Below are positions 42,663-52,300 of a stretch of DNA of 64,000 bases, one piece after another. Both the position numbers and the translations under genes were made by a program. Within the stretch, counting starts at the first letter, position 1; each line of letters begins with the position of its first letter. The notes under the pieces are model-generated. The model searched no databases, had not been told where the DNA came from, and saw only the letters and a program-made list of their open reading frames with translations. This DNA comes from an uncultured Oscillospiraceae bacterium (GTDB lineage: Bacteria; Bacillota; Clostridia; Oscillospirales; Acutalibacteraceae), in contig CASEMN010000002.1 in assembly GCA_949289045.1 (NCBI GenBank), positions 124,001 through 188,000 on the forward strand, in the 5' to 3' direction.

Positions 42663-42834
42663 ATTTTTAAAAAATTTGGAAGTTTCTCTGCAAAAGCACC
42701 CTTAATTTCAGAAAGTGTTGCCCTTGCTGTTTATTCATATATAATTATAATTTTGATTGTATTTTATTTGAAAACAGTTTGTTTATGTCACAAATGCAAT
42801 AAAAGAACATACTAAATTATTGCACGATTACTCA

Positions 42835-44256
42835 TCATTTATTTAAACCGATTTTCTTTTTTATATCTTTTTCTCTGAATACCACAATTGCTCTTCTGAA
42901 AATTTCGCCCATATTCAAAACAATCATACATACAGTGAGGAGCAATTCCCACAATACCCAAAGGTCAACTTCATTAATTAAAATAAGACTCTGAGCCAAC
43001 AAAATTACCGTACTTAAAATAAATCTCGGAATACGGATTTTTATTTTTATAAACCTTGAGGTATCAAGAATTCTAACTACAAATACGACGAAATAACTAA
43101 AGAATGTGGCAAAAGCGGCGCCTAAGGCTCCATACTTAGGTATAAGTATAAGATTGAATACAATATTTATCACAGCACCCAACGCCGTTGTCAAAAAGGA
43201 CAGTACACTTTTTCGCTCTACCATATATACGCTTCCCAAAAAAGTTACAAAACAGGAAAACGCCATGGACATTATAAGATATGGAATATACTTCCATGAT
43301 ATATAGAAATCTTCCGAAACAAGAATATAGGTTAAAGGTTTTGCCAATAAAATAAGACCCGAACATGCAGTAAATATCAGGTTACAGTAATTGTGAAATA
43401 CTTTCGTAAAGAATCTTGACCTCGCACGAGCAGACATATCTGAAACAGCAGATACCTGCCATGCATCCATAAAAATATTTGAAACTAAAACTATGACTGT
43501 GGGTATTTTGTAAGAAGCGGCATACAGGCCGTTTTCCGCGGCGCCGGAAATAAAGTATACCATATAGCGATCGGAAACATTGGTTATCCACCAAAACATA
43601 TTATTGGGGATAAGCGGCACCGAATATCTTATCATTGACTTAGAGGTAGCCTTATCCACATTTCGGAATTTAATATACCTGAAAAGTCTTGCCCTTGTAA
43701 AAACAAAAATCGCCGAAAGGCAGTCAGAGCAAATGGTGGCCAATATATAGCCGGTAATGCCCATCTTAAACACAGCTAAGAAAAGAATATTAAACCCTAC
43801 ATTTGTAGCGGTACTCAATATTCCATCTAGGGCGTAAAGTTTTACATATCCCTTTGCTCTTGCAAACTGTGAACAAAGTCCTCTGAAAGAAGACATCATT
43901 ACAAAAACATAAACCAGTACAAGATATCCGTCAAGAAAGTTAAACAAAGAAAAAAACGGAATAATTACGAGAAGCGCTGCAAGACCTAAACATATGGTTT
44001 TAAGACCAGTTGTAAAAACATCGTCTTTTCTATAGGTGCTGTCAAGGCCGTAACGCACTACTCCGCTTACAATTCCCAAGGTTACAAGAGGATATAACAA
44101 ATTACCTGTCTGAGTAATAAGGTCAACCGTTCCGTATTCTTCCTGAGTAAGAATACGGGTATAAAAGGGCATCATTAGAAAAACAAGTAATTTTGAACTA
44201 AAAGTACCAACCGCAAAAATCACGGTGTTGGAAAGCAGTTTTTTATATTTATCCAT
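42835..44256 (-). CDS. Polysaccharide/lipid-linked oligosaccharide flippase (MATE-like MVF superfamily)
   Basis: A Wzx-like flippase of 473 residues with about 12-14 membrane helices. It starts MDKYKKLLSNTVIFAVGTFS and has LMMPFYTRILTQEEYGTVDL, the N-terminal hallmark of the oligosaccharide flippase family. Later segments such as RYSVPLIPNNMFWW and ERKSVLSFLTTALGAVINI fit. The start is taken at 44256, where GTGTGTGAAAAGT lies upstream; no strong ribosome site is visible there. It is not embedded in a polysaccharide gene cluster; the nearest glycan genes are a sulfatase and a GT2 enzyme. Its substrate is unknown. Confidence 0.88.
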   Translation of the reverse strand: MDKYKKLLSNTVIFAVGTFSSKLLVFLMMPFYTRILTQEEYGTVDLITQTGNLLYPLVTLGIVSGVVRYGLDSTYRKDDVFTTGLKTICLGLAALLVIIPFFSLFNFLDGYLVLVYVFVMMSSFRGLCSQFARAKGYVKLYALDGILSTATNVGFNILFLAVFKMGITGYILATICSDCLSAIFVFTRARLFRYIKFRNVDKATSKSMIRYSVPLIPNNMFWWITNVSDRYMVYFISGAAENGLYAASYKIPTVIVLVSNIFMDAWQVSAVSDMSARARSRFFTKVFHNYCNLIFTACSGLILLAKPLTYILVSEDFYISWKYIPYLIMSMAFSCFVTFLGSVYMVERKSVLSFLTTALGAVINIVFNLILIPKYGALGAAFATFFSYFVVFVVRILDTSRFIKIKIRIPRFILSTVILLAQSLILINEVDLWVLWELLLTVCMIVLNMGEIFRRAIVVFREKDIKKKIGLNK

Positions 44257-44360
44257 ACTTTTCACACACTTTTTCTTTATATAGATGGTTTTGTTTATTA
44301 TACCACTTTTTGACGAAAAAGGCAAAAAATCCTTTTACGTATGTGTAAACAATTTTTTAA

Positions 44361-44388
44361 TTGACTTTAAATTGTTTGATGTTAGAAT
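44361..44388 (+). promoter_or_regulatory. Promoter of sulfatase gene
   Basis: TTGACT (44361-44366), a 16-bp spacer, TAGAAT (44383-44388), 45 bp upstream of the ATG. Confidence 0.6.
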
Positions 44389-44433
44389 TATAGACATTAC
44401 GAAGCAATTATACTCTTAAGGAGGTACCCAAAA

Positions 44434-45744
44434 ATGGATAATCGCCCCAATATTATTTTCTACTTTTCCGACCAGCAGCGCTGGGATACCGTAGGCTGTT
44501 ACGGCCAGGAGCTCGACGTTACCCCTACAATCGACGCCCTTGCCGAAGACGGTACAAAATTTGAGTATGCCTTTACCTGCCAGCCGGTTTGCGGTCCCGC
44601 AAGAGCATGCCTTCAAAGCGGAGTTTATGCAACAGAAACCGGATGCTACAGAAACGATATCGCACTTCCTCTCAATATTCCAACGATAGCTTCATATCTA
44701 AATGAAGCCGGTTACGAAACCGCCTATGTCGGAAAATGGCACCTTGCTTCAGACAGTGAACACAGACTTATGAGAAAAGCTGTACCCGAAGAAAGAAGAG
44801 GCGGATACAAAGATTACTGGATGGCATCCGACGTTTTGGAATTTACTTCCCACGGCTATGACGGATATGTTTACAATAAAGATAACGAACGAGTGAATTT
44901 TAAAGGATACCGTACGGACTGCATAAACTCATTTGCCCTTGACTACATAAATTCCGTAAGTGGCGAAAAACCTTTTTTCCTTTTTGTTTCCCATATTGAG
45001 CCTCATCACCAGAATGACCATATGCGCTATGAAAGTCCTCACGGAACAAAAAAGAATTTTAAAAAATACAAAGTTCCCGGAGACTTAAAGCACACTTTGG
45101 GCGATTGGCGGCTGCACTATCCGGATTATCTAAGCTGCTGCAACAGAATAGACCAAAACCTCGGAAAAGTTGTTGACACACTTAAAGCAAAAGGAATTTT
45201 TGACAATACAATAATAATATATACCTCCGACCACGGTTCACACTTCAAAACAAGGAATTCCGAATACAAACGTTCATGCCACGACGGATGCATAAGAGTT
45301 CCTCTTGTAATTCACGGTCCCGGATTTGAGGGCGGCAAAGTCATAAAAGACCTGGTAAGCCTAATTGATTTACCGTCAACGGTTCTTCAATGCGCCGGAA
45401 TCGAAAAGCCTGAACATTTCAGAGGTGAATCCCTTAAAAAACTTGTAGACGGCTCAGGCGAAAAAAAGAGAGACCATGTATTTCTTCAAATAAGCGAAAG
45501 CCAGATTGGCAGAGCTGTCCGCACAAAAGATTTCAAATATTCCGTAACTTCCAAAAATGCAGATAAACCCTTTTCTCCAGTTTATGAAGAAGATTTTCTC
45601 TATGACCTGAGAAAAGATCCCCATGAAAGAAAAAATCTCATTAAAAATAAAGAATATACCGAAGTAAAAAATGAACTCAGAAAGCTTCTTTTAGCCGACA
45701 TGAAAGAAATAGGTGAACCGGAAGCGAAAATTATAATTAAATAA
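44434..45744 (+). CDS. Cys-type sulfatase
   Basis: An alkaline-phosphatase-superfamily sulfatase of 436 residues. The first metal-binding Asp is in FSDQQRWD (residues 12-18), the C-x-P-x-R modification motif reads Cys53-Gly-Pro-Ala-Arg57, and a second metal site is in YTSDHGSH (about 263). The Cys must be converted to formylglycine; in anaerobes an AslB-type radical-SAM maturase does this, but none is in the window. There is no signal peptide visible, so it acts inside the cell, or export is by another route. GGAGG lies upstream. It is monocistronic. The substrate could be a sulfated glycan fragment (mucin or glycosaminoglycan); no companion glycan gene shows which. Confidence 0.9.
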   Translation: MDNRPNIIFYFSDQQRWDTVGCYGQELDVTPTIDALAEDGTKFEYAFTCQPVCGPARACLQSGVYATETGCYRNDIALPLNIPTIASYLNEAGYETAYVGKWHLASDSEHRLMRKAVPEERRGGYKDYWMASDVLEFTSHGYDGYVYNKDNERVNFKGYRTDCINSFALDYINSVSGEKPFFLFVSHIEPHHQNDHMRYESPHGTKKNFKKYKVPGDLKHTLGDWRLHYPDYLSCCNRIDQNLGKVVDTLKAKGIFDNTIIIYTSDHGSHFKTRNSEYKRSCHDGCIRVPLVIHGPGFEGGKVIKDLVSLIDLPSTVLQCAGIEKPEHFRGESLKKLVDGSGEKKRDHVFLQISESQIGRAVRTKDFKYSVTSKNADKPFSPVYEEDFLYDLRKDPHERKNLIKNKEYTEVKNELRKLLLADMKEIGEPEAKIIIK

Positions 45745-45764
45745 CCGTAAAGGCAACTTAACAC

Positions 45765-45804
45765 AAAAAGTCCTCCCGTTTAATCTGATACGGGAGGACT
45801 TTTT
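45765..45804. terminator. Bidirectional terminator between sulfatase and GT2 genes
   Basis: A perfect 15-bp stem, AAAAAGTCCTCCCGT with ACGGGAGGACTTTTT, has a 10-base loop, placed between convergent genes. Confidence 0.9.
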
Positions 45805-45805
45805 A

Positions 45806-46765
45806 TCAGTTGTCATTATTATTTTCCGATTTGTCGTCAGAAACAATTACTTCTTTTTCAATATAAATTGGTCTGTTCTTACTCTGAATATAAATTCTTG
45901 CAAGATACTCTCCGATAATACCGAGAATCAAAAGCTGCAAGCCGCCGATAAGAAGAATAAGTCCGATAATCGTTGGATAACCCGGTACATCTATACCGAA
46001 AAACAGCTTCTGTATCACCACAATTCCAAAATAAATAACAGACATCAGGGAAGAAATTATTCCGAGAAAAGTTGCTATTTTAAGAGGAAATGTTGTAAAT
46101 GAAATAAAGCCTTCCATGGCGTATTTCAGAAGCTTTCTGAAAGACCACTTTGTCTCCCCCGCATTTCTTTCGAGAGCTGAGTAAGGCATAAAATATGTGT
46201 TATATCCGACCCAGGAAAATATTCCTTTAGAAAAACGGTGATATTCAGGCATAGCTACAATTGCCTCTACCATACATCTGCGGAAAATACGGAAATCACT
46301 TGCTCCCGTAACAAACTCTGTATCGCTTACACGGTTTATTATCTTATAGAAAAGCTTCTTCATCCGCTGCATGGATTTAGACTCTTTTCTCTCTTTCTGA
46401 TAAGCCACAACACAGTCATACTCATCGTTTTCCTTTAAAAAGTCCGCCATCTCTTTGGCTACCGACGGATGCTGCTGCAAATCGGCGTCGATTATGCAAA
46501 CCATATTTCCTTTTGACCTTTTAAGTCCCGCCAGCATAGCGGCCTCTTTTCCAAAGTTTCTGGAAAAACTTATAACAGCCACCCTCGCATCTTTTTCATG
46601 AATCATTCGAAGCTTTGTAAATGTTTTATCACGGCTTCCGTCATTTACAAATACAATTTCATAATTATAACCGGAATTATCAAAAACACTTTTAGCCGCT
46701 TCATAAAAAGCATCTACATTTTCTTCTTCATTAAAACATGGTACTACAAGGGATAAATCAAACAT
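45806..46765 (-). CDS. GT2 glycosyltransferase with C-terminal membrane helices (DPM1/GtrB type)
   Basis: A membrane glycosyltransferase of 319 residues that likely moves a sugar from a nucleotide donor to undecaprenyl phosphate. It starts LSLVVPCFNEEENVDAFY, has the nucleotide-binding DGSRD and the DxD motif in IIDADLQQHP near 95, then the acceptor region ASDFRIFRR. Two membrane helices follow near 230-255 and 268-292, with a charged tail. This plan matches polyprenyl-phosphate sugar synthases such as GtrB. It stands alone with its own promoter. Confidence 0.9.
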   Translation of the reverse strand: MFDLSLVVPCFNEEENVDAFYEAAKSVFDNSGYNYEIVFVNDGSRDKTFTKLRMIHEKDARVAVISFSRNFGKEAAMLAGLKRSKGNMVCIIDADLQQHPSVAKEMADFLKENDEYDCVVAYQKERKESKSMQRMKKLFYKIINRVSDTEFVTGASDFRIFRRCMVEAIVAMPEYHRFSKGIFSWVGYNTYFMPYSALERNAGETKWSFRKLLKYAMEGFISFTTFPLKIATFLGIISSLMSVIYFGIVVIQKLFFGIDVPGYPTIIGLILLIGGLQLLILGIIGEYLARIYIQSKNRPIYIEKEVIVSDDKSENNNDN

Positions 46766-46797
46766 GAGAACACCTCAAAAAATAATCTATATCATTA

Positions 46798-46826
46798 ATT
46801 ATGCCTTTGCAGCGGATAAAAGTCAA
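46798..46826 (-). promoter_or_regulatory. Promoter of GT2 gene
   Basis: Minus-strand TTGACT (46826-46821), a 17-bp spacer, CATAAT (46803-46798), 32 bp before the ATG. Confidence 0.65.
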
Positions 46827-46878
46827 GATTATTCAATTTTTTGCTTTTATTATGCTTTTCGATTGATAGAATATCGCA

Positions 46879-46907
46879 TTGACACTCCTTTTATCAAATG
46901 CCATAAT
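46879..46907 (+). promoter_or_regulatory. Promoter of uroD-family gene
   Basis: TTGACA (46879-46884), a 17-bp spacer, CATAAT (46902-46907), 32 bp before the chosen ATG. Confidence 0.7.
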
Positions 46908-46939
46908 GATTTAGAAATAAACTGTTTTTGGAGGTTACT

Positions 46940-48196
46940 ATGGGCATTTTCAGCACATTTGTGTGTACACCTAAAGAAAAAACACGTCTGAGAGAACTTG
47001 CAAAAAAACAAGCCGAACTTGCAAATTCTCCAAAAAACCTTGAAAGAGTAGAACTTTGGAAAAGACATAATTCTTTTAAAGGCGAACGTCCCGTTATTCA
47101 TATTGAGGTAGGAACATTCAGAAAAGAAATTATAGACCCGATGATGCAGTGCACTTTGCCCTTTGCCAGAATGGTAGAATATAATCTGCTTCAAAACTTC
47201 GTCAATTTCGAACTCTTCGACGATGACAGAGTTGTCCCACCATACTACATGGTAAACTATCTTACAGAGTTTGAGCTTTTCGGAATAAACGTAAAAGAAT
47301 CTATTCTCACCGACGAAAACGGCACTGAGCTGGGACATAAATTCAATCATCCCATTTCTGATATTCATGATGATTTCGATAAGTTCATGCAGGACAGCAA
47401 AATTGCGGTACATAAAAGAACTACAATGCTTCACAAAAAGGCTCTTGAGGATATTTTCGGAGACATTCTTCCCGTTAAGCTTACAATGAACAGCCTTTAC
47501 GCCGTTCCCACCCAGCAGGTAGTTCATTTTATGGGCATGGAAAATATGCTTTTTGCAATGTACGATTACCCCGATGAGTTCAAAAAGATGATGGACAGAA
47601 TTGCAGAGGAATATATCAAATATTTCAAATTCCTTGAAAACAACGACTGTCTTCTCCAGAACCATGAATTTGAGGGGCTGGCTCAGGGCTCTATGTGCTT
47701 CTGGGACGAAGAACCCAAGCAGGGACGTATACTTACAACTGACGTTTGGGGCTTTATGGATTCTCAGGAAACTGTGGGAATTTCTCCCGATATGTTTGAA
47801 GAGTTCATCTTCCCCTGCTATGAAAAAATCGGAAAGCTCTTCGGCAGACTTTCCTATGGCTGCTGCGAACCTACAAGCGCTGTATGGGACTGCATAAAGA
47901 GATTTGACAACCTTAAAAAGATTTCAATTTCTCCCTGGTGCGACGAAGAATTTATGGCAGACCAATTAAGAGGCAAGGATATAATCTACCACAGAAAGCC
48001 AAGCCCCAACTTCCTGGGAGTAGGCGAAACTCTTGACGAGGACGGTTTCAGAGAGCACATTGAAAAAACTCTCAAGACTGCTCAGGGCTGCCACCTTGAA
48101 ATTACACAGCGTGACGTTTACACCGTAAACAACGACCTCAAAAAGGTTCAGAGATACGTTGAGATTATAAGAGAGAGCATCGAAAAGTGCTGGTAA
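46940..48196 (+). CDS. Uroporphyrinogen decarboxylase (UroD/MtaA)-family protein
   Basis: A UroD-superfamily TIM-barrel protein of 418 residues, much longer than HemE (about 350) and not expected to be a haem enzyme. The family includes corrinoid methyltransferases (MtaA/CmuA), and the segment SYGCCEPTSAVWD near 313-325 and SISPWCDEE near 338 resemble the Cys-rich zinc region of that group. No corrinoid protein or MtaB-like partner is adjacent. I chose the ATG at 46940, with GGAGG 6 bp upstream. It has its own promoter and terminator. Many gut Firmicutes carry several such genes of unknown substrate. Confidence 0.82.
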   Translation: MGIFSTFVCTPKEKTRLRELAKKQAELANSPKNLERVELWKRHNSFKGERPVIHIEVGTFRKEIIDPMMQCTLPFARMVEYNLLQNFVNFELFDDDRVVPPYYMVNYLTEFELFGINVKESILTDENGTELGHKFNHPISDIHDDFDKFMQDSKIAVHKRTTMLHKKALEDIFGDILPVKLTMNSLYAVPTQQVVHFMGMENMLFAMYDYPDEFKKMMDRIAEEYIKYFKFLENNDCLLQNHEFEGLAQGSMCFWDEEPKQGRILTTDVWGFMDSQETVGISPDMFEEFIFPCYEKIGKLFGRLSYGCCEPTSAVWDCIKRFDNLKKISISPWCDEEFMADQLRGKDIIYHRKPSPNFLGVGETLDEDGFREHIEKTLKTAQGCHLEITQRDVYTVNNDLKKVQRYVEIIRESIEKCW

Positions 48197-48216
48197 TTTA
48201 ATAGGATAAATATAGT

Positions 48217-48246
48217 AAAAGAGCTTACAAAAAGGTAAGCTCTTTT
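48217..48246 (+). terminator. Terminator of uroD-family gene
   Basis: A 12-bp perfect stem AAAAGAGCTTAC with GTAAGCTCTTTT, followed by T. Confidence 0.9.
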
Positions 48247-48264
48247 TTGTTTGTTTATTACAAA

Positions 48265-48292
48265 AACCTCCGACGAGTTTTCGTCGGAGGTT
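48265..48292 (-). terminator. Terminator of pfkA operon
   Basis: AACCTCCGAC and GTCGGAGGTT form a 10-bp stem with an 8-base loop; on the minus strand TTTTTG follows. It ends the long hprK-to-pfkA run. Confidence 0.88.
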
Positions 48293-48326
48293 CCATTTTT
48301 ATCTTAACTTTATTCTTCTCTTAAAA

Positions 48327-49289
48327 TCAGATAGAAATTTCGTGAGCAACCTTGTAAAGGTTAAGGTCGATTGACTTCTTCATGTTAAGTGCTTCATAAA
48401 TATCAAAATCAACAACCTTTTCCTTCTGCATTGCTACAACACGGTTGCCGATGCCATTCTGAAGAAGCTTAACAGCGTAGTTACCCATTTCACTTGCTGC
48501 AACTCTATCACGAACAGTGGGAGAACCTCCACGCTGAACATGGCCGAGAATTGTTGCACGGCTTTCAACGCCTGTCTTTTCTTCGATCTCTCTTGCAAGA
48601 GCCTCAACTCCGCCGATACCCTCAGCAACGATTATGATAAAATGCTTTTTGCCTGTCTTCTGTGTGCGGCGCATTCTTTCAATAACGTCTCTTTCAATAT
48701 CGTAAGGAACTTCGGGAATAAGGATTGTTGTAGCTCCAACTGCTATACCTGCGTTAAGAGCAAGATAACCTGCTGAACGACCCATAACCTCAACAACGCT
48801 GCAGCGGTCGTGTGATTCAGTTGTATCACGGATTCTATCAACCATTTCCATAATTGTATTCATGGCTGTGTCATATCCGATTGTATAATCGCTGCATGCG
48901 ATATCGTTGTCGATTGTTCCGGGAATACCTACGCAGGGAATTCCTGAAAGGGAAAGATCTCTTGCTCCCCTGAAAGAACCGTCACCGCCGATTACAACAA
49001 GGCCGTCAATACCGTTTTTACGGCAGGACTCAGCAGCCTTATCAATACCAGCCTGAGTTTTAAATTCAGGACAGCGTGCAGAGTAAAGCATTGTTCCTCC
49101 GCGATGAATTATATCGGAAACTGTTCTAAGATTCATCTCATACATTTCGCCGTTAATCAGACCGGTGTAACCTCTCTCTATACCCATTACCTGCATACCA
49201 TTCTCGCATCCAGTTCTTACAACGGCACGAACTGCAGCGTTCATTCCAGGAGCGTCACCGCCACTAGTCAATACACCGATTTTTTTCAT
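48327..49289 (-). CDS. pfkA: ATP-dependent 6-phosphofructokinase
   Basis: Phosphorylates fructose-6-phosphate with ATP in glycolysis. The protein has 320 residues, the standard bacterial PfkA length. GGDGS with Gly104 marks the ATP-dependent type (PPi enzymes have Asp there); Thr125, Asp127 and Asp129 are in GTIDND, and the effector and substrate loops (RSAGYLAL, LGHVQRGGSPT) are present. The ATG at 49289 has AAGGAGA upstream; the longer frame begins in the same site. It follows dnaE by about 100 bp and is last in the run. A pyk gene, a frequent neighbour, is not seen. Confidence 0.97.
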   Translation of the reverse strand: MKKIGVLTSGGDAPGMNAAVRAVVRTGCENGMQVMGIERGYTGLINGEMYEMNLRTVSDIIHRGGTMLYSARCPEFKTQAGIDKAAESCRKNGIDGLVVIGGDGSFRGARDLSLSGIPCVGIPGTIDNDIACSDYTIGYDTAMNTIMEMVDRIRDTTESHDRCSVVEVMGRSAGYLALNAGIAVGATTILIPEVPYDIERDVIERMRRTQKTGKKHFIIIVAEGIGGVEALAREIEEKTGVESRATILGHVQRGGSPTVRDRVAASEMGNYAVKLLQNGIGNRVVAMQKEKVVDFDIYEALNMKKSIDLNLYKVAHEISI

Positions 49290-49391
49290 GTTTCCATCTC
49301 CTTCTCGTTTCATACCTTTAATTACGGGATTAAAAAAGTTTCAAAGTACATAATACACCATGTCAATATTTTGTCAATAGATTTTATTAAA

Positions 49392-52300
49392 TTATTCCTG
49401 ATTTTTTACGTTTTCCGACCCTAAAAGACGCTCTAACTCACTTAAAAGAGGCTTATTTATTTCAGTAAGCAATTTTGAATAACGGTATTCCTGAATATCT
49501 TCAAAATAGAAATATACAGGTGTCATACCCTCAAAAATCTCTATAAGATTTTTGGCTTTAGCAAATTTTGGAGACTTTTCCGAGGAAAAGCGTAAAAACA
49601 GCCCACGCTTTTTCTTTTTTTGAGATAAGTTTTGATTTTCTGATGAAACTCCTTTGTATTCCTCAGGTCTTTTCAGTGAGTCACAGATAATTTTAGGTTC
49701 TTCATCTTCACGAAGGCTCAATCTCCCCTCGGCGACAACTACAGCGTTTTCACTGATTACTCCTGCGGCAGCCGCAAGAACCGTGGGAAAAATAACAGCC
49801 TCAACAGCGCCGTACATATCTTCAATGCTTATAAATGCCATAGAGTCCCCGCGCTTTGTAGTCTTTTTGGTAACTGAAGCTATCATTCCCAAAAATAAAA
49901 CCCTGCTGCCATCTTTATATTTTGAAATACCCAATTCCGATGCCTGCATAAGCTCAGTACTTTTGGCGCAGCCTATACTCTCTCCAAAAGCCTCATAATC
50001 CCGCATAGGATGCCCTGAAAGGTAAAGTCCTGTTGTTTCCTTTTCCATCTGTAAAAGCTCCATATATGGCATCTCAGGCACATCGGGCATATTGGGACCC
50101 GAATCCTCACCTAAATCGGGAGCTACGTCGAAAAAGCCAATCTGACCGTCAACGTTTCTTCTTTTATTATACTCAAGATCGTCCAAAACACTCGGCAAAG
50201 CTGAAAGCATTTGACGGCGATTTGCTCCGAGAGAATCAAGAGCTCCGCACTTTATAAGACTTTCCACAGCACGGCGGTTAAAGTCTTTGCCGTAAATCCT
50301 TTTGCAGAAAGAGTAAAAGGAAGTATATTTCCCGCCTGTTTCCCGCTCCCTGACAATACGGCTTATAAGTCCTCTTCCGAGATTTTTCACCGCCAGCAAA
50401 CCGAAAGTAATACCTTTATCCGTAACGCCAAAGCTTTCAACACTTTCGTTTACATCAGGTGGCATTACTTTAATTGAAAGACGTGCACATTCGGCAGTAT
50501 ATTCGGCTACCTTACCTGAATTGTCAAGTATGCTTGTAAGAAGTGCCGCCATAAATTCTGCGGGATAGTGGCATTTTAAATATGCTGTACGGTAAGCTAC
50601 CACAGCATAGGCCGCAGCGTGGGATTTGTTGAAAGCGTAGGAGGCGAAAGAAATCATTTCATCAAAAATTTCATTTGCCGTTTTCTCATCAACGCCACGC
50701 TTTACACAGCCTTCACATTCAACTGTGCCGTCCTCATTTACAAGACCGTAGATAAAATTATTTCGCTCTTTCTCCATAACGTCGTGCTTCTTTTTAGCCA
50801 TTGCACGGCGCACTATATCGGCTCGTCCATAGGAATATCCAGCAAGGGTTCTGAAAATCTGCATTACCTGCTCCTGATACACCATACAGCCGTAGGTTAC
50901 GGAGAGAATATTTTTAAGCAGCGGCGTTTTATATACTATTTTATCTGGATTCTTTTTGTTCCTAATATATGTCGGTATTGAGTCAACGGGTCCGGGACGA
51001 TAAAGGGAGGTAACGGCTATGAGATCCTCCACCCGCTCAGGGCATAAACCCATGAGCACGTTTTTCATGCCATCTGATTCAAACTGGAAAACGCCCTCAG
51101 TCTGACCCCTTGAAAACATTTCAAAGGTCTCTTTATCCTCTAAATCAATCTTTTCAATATCAAAGCCGGGATCTTTTTTTCTTATCATTTCCTGGGCATG
51201 GTGAATAACCGTAAGGGTGCGAAGTCCCAGAAAGTCCATTTTAAGAAGTCCCAGCTCTTCAAGGGTTGTCATGGTAAACTGAGTTACAACTGATTCATCA
51301 TTTTTTGCAAGGGGAACATAGGTATAAACGGGATTGTGGGTTATTACTACTCCCGCTGCGTGGGTAGAGGCATGGCGTGGCATACCCTCAACCTTGAGAG
51401 CCATATCGAGAAGACGCTTTACCTCTTCTTCCCTTTCGTATCGCTCTCTTAATTCAGGAGTTATCTTCATGGCCTTTTCTATTGTCATATTAAGGCGCAT
51501 TGGTATGAGCTTTGCAACGGAATCCACAGCTCCATAGGAAAATCCCAGCGCTCTTCCCACATCTCTTACTGCTGCTCTCGCCGCCATGGTTCCGAAAGTT
51601 ACAATCTGAGCTACATGATCTGCACCGTACTTTTCGATTACATAATCTATAACCTCACTGCGGCGCTCATAGCAAAAGTCTATATCAAAATCGGGCATAC
51701 TGACTCTTTCGGGATTTAAAAAACGCTCAAAGAGCAAATCATACTTCATAGGGTCTATGCCCGTTATACCTACACAGTAAGCGGCTATACTGCCGGCTCC
51801 GGAACCTCTTCCAGGTCCCACAGGTATATCTTTGCTCTTGGCAAAGTCTATAAAGTCGCGGACTATGAGATAATAGTCCACATATCCCATCTGATTTATT
51901 ACTCCAAGCTCATAATTGAGCCTTTCTCTGTATTCTTTTGGAGCGTTTTCACCATAGAGCCTGTTAAAGCCCTCAAGACACATATTTTTAAAATAGTCAA
52001 AGTGGCTCTGTCCCTCAGGTACATCAAAATGAGGAAGCTTTGTCTTACCAAATTCAAATTCCAGATTACATTTTTCAGCTATTTTAACGGTGTTCTCTAT
52101 GGCTTCAGGCACATATGAGAAAAGCTCTGCCATTTCGTCGCCGCTTTTAAGGTAAAACTCATCGCTTTCAAATTCAAGGCCGGTGGCTTCTCCCACAATA
52201 TGGTTCGTCTGTATGCAGATTAAAACCTCCTGCACCTTTGAATCCTCACGTTCAATATAGTGGGTATCGTTTGTAGCGGCAACAGGTATATTAAGCTCAG

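Noticed and set aside
46850..47665. Open frame of 271 codons on the minus strand
   Set aside because: It is antisense to the UroD-family gene, has no ribosome site and no protein-like pattern; the plus-strand gene is clearly real.
46940..48196. HemE uroporphyrinogen decarboxylase
   Set aside because: It is too long, its Cys-rich segments fit MtaA-like proteins better, and no haem genes are nearby.
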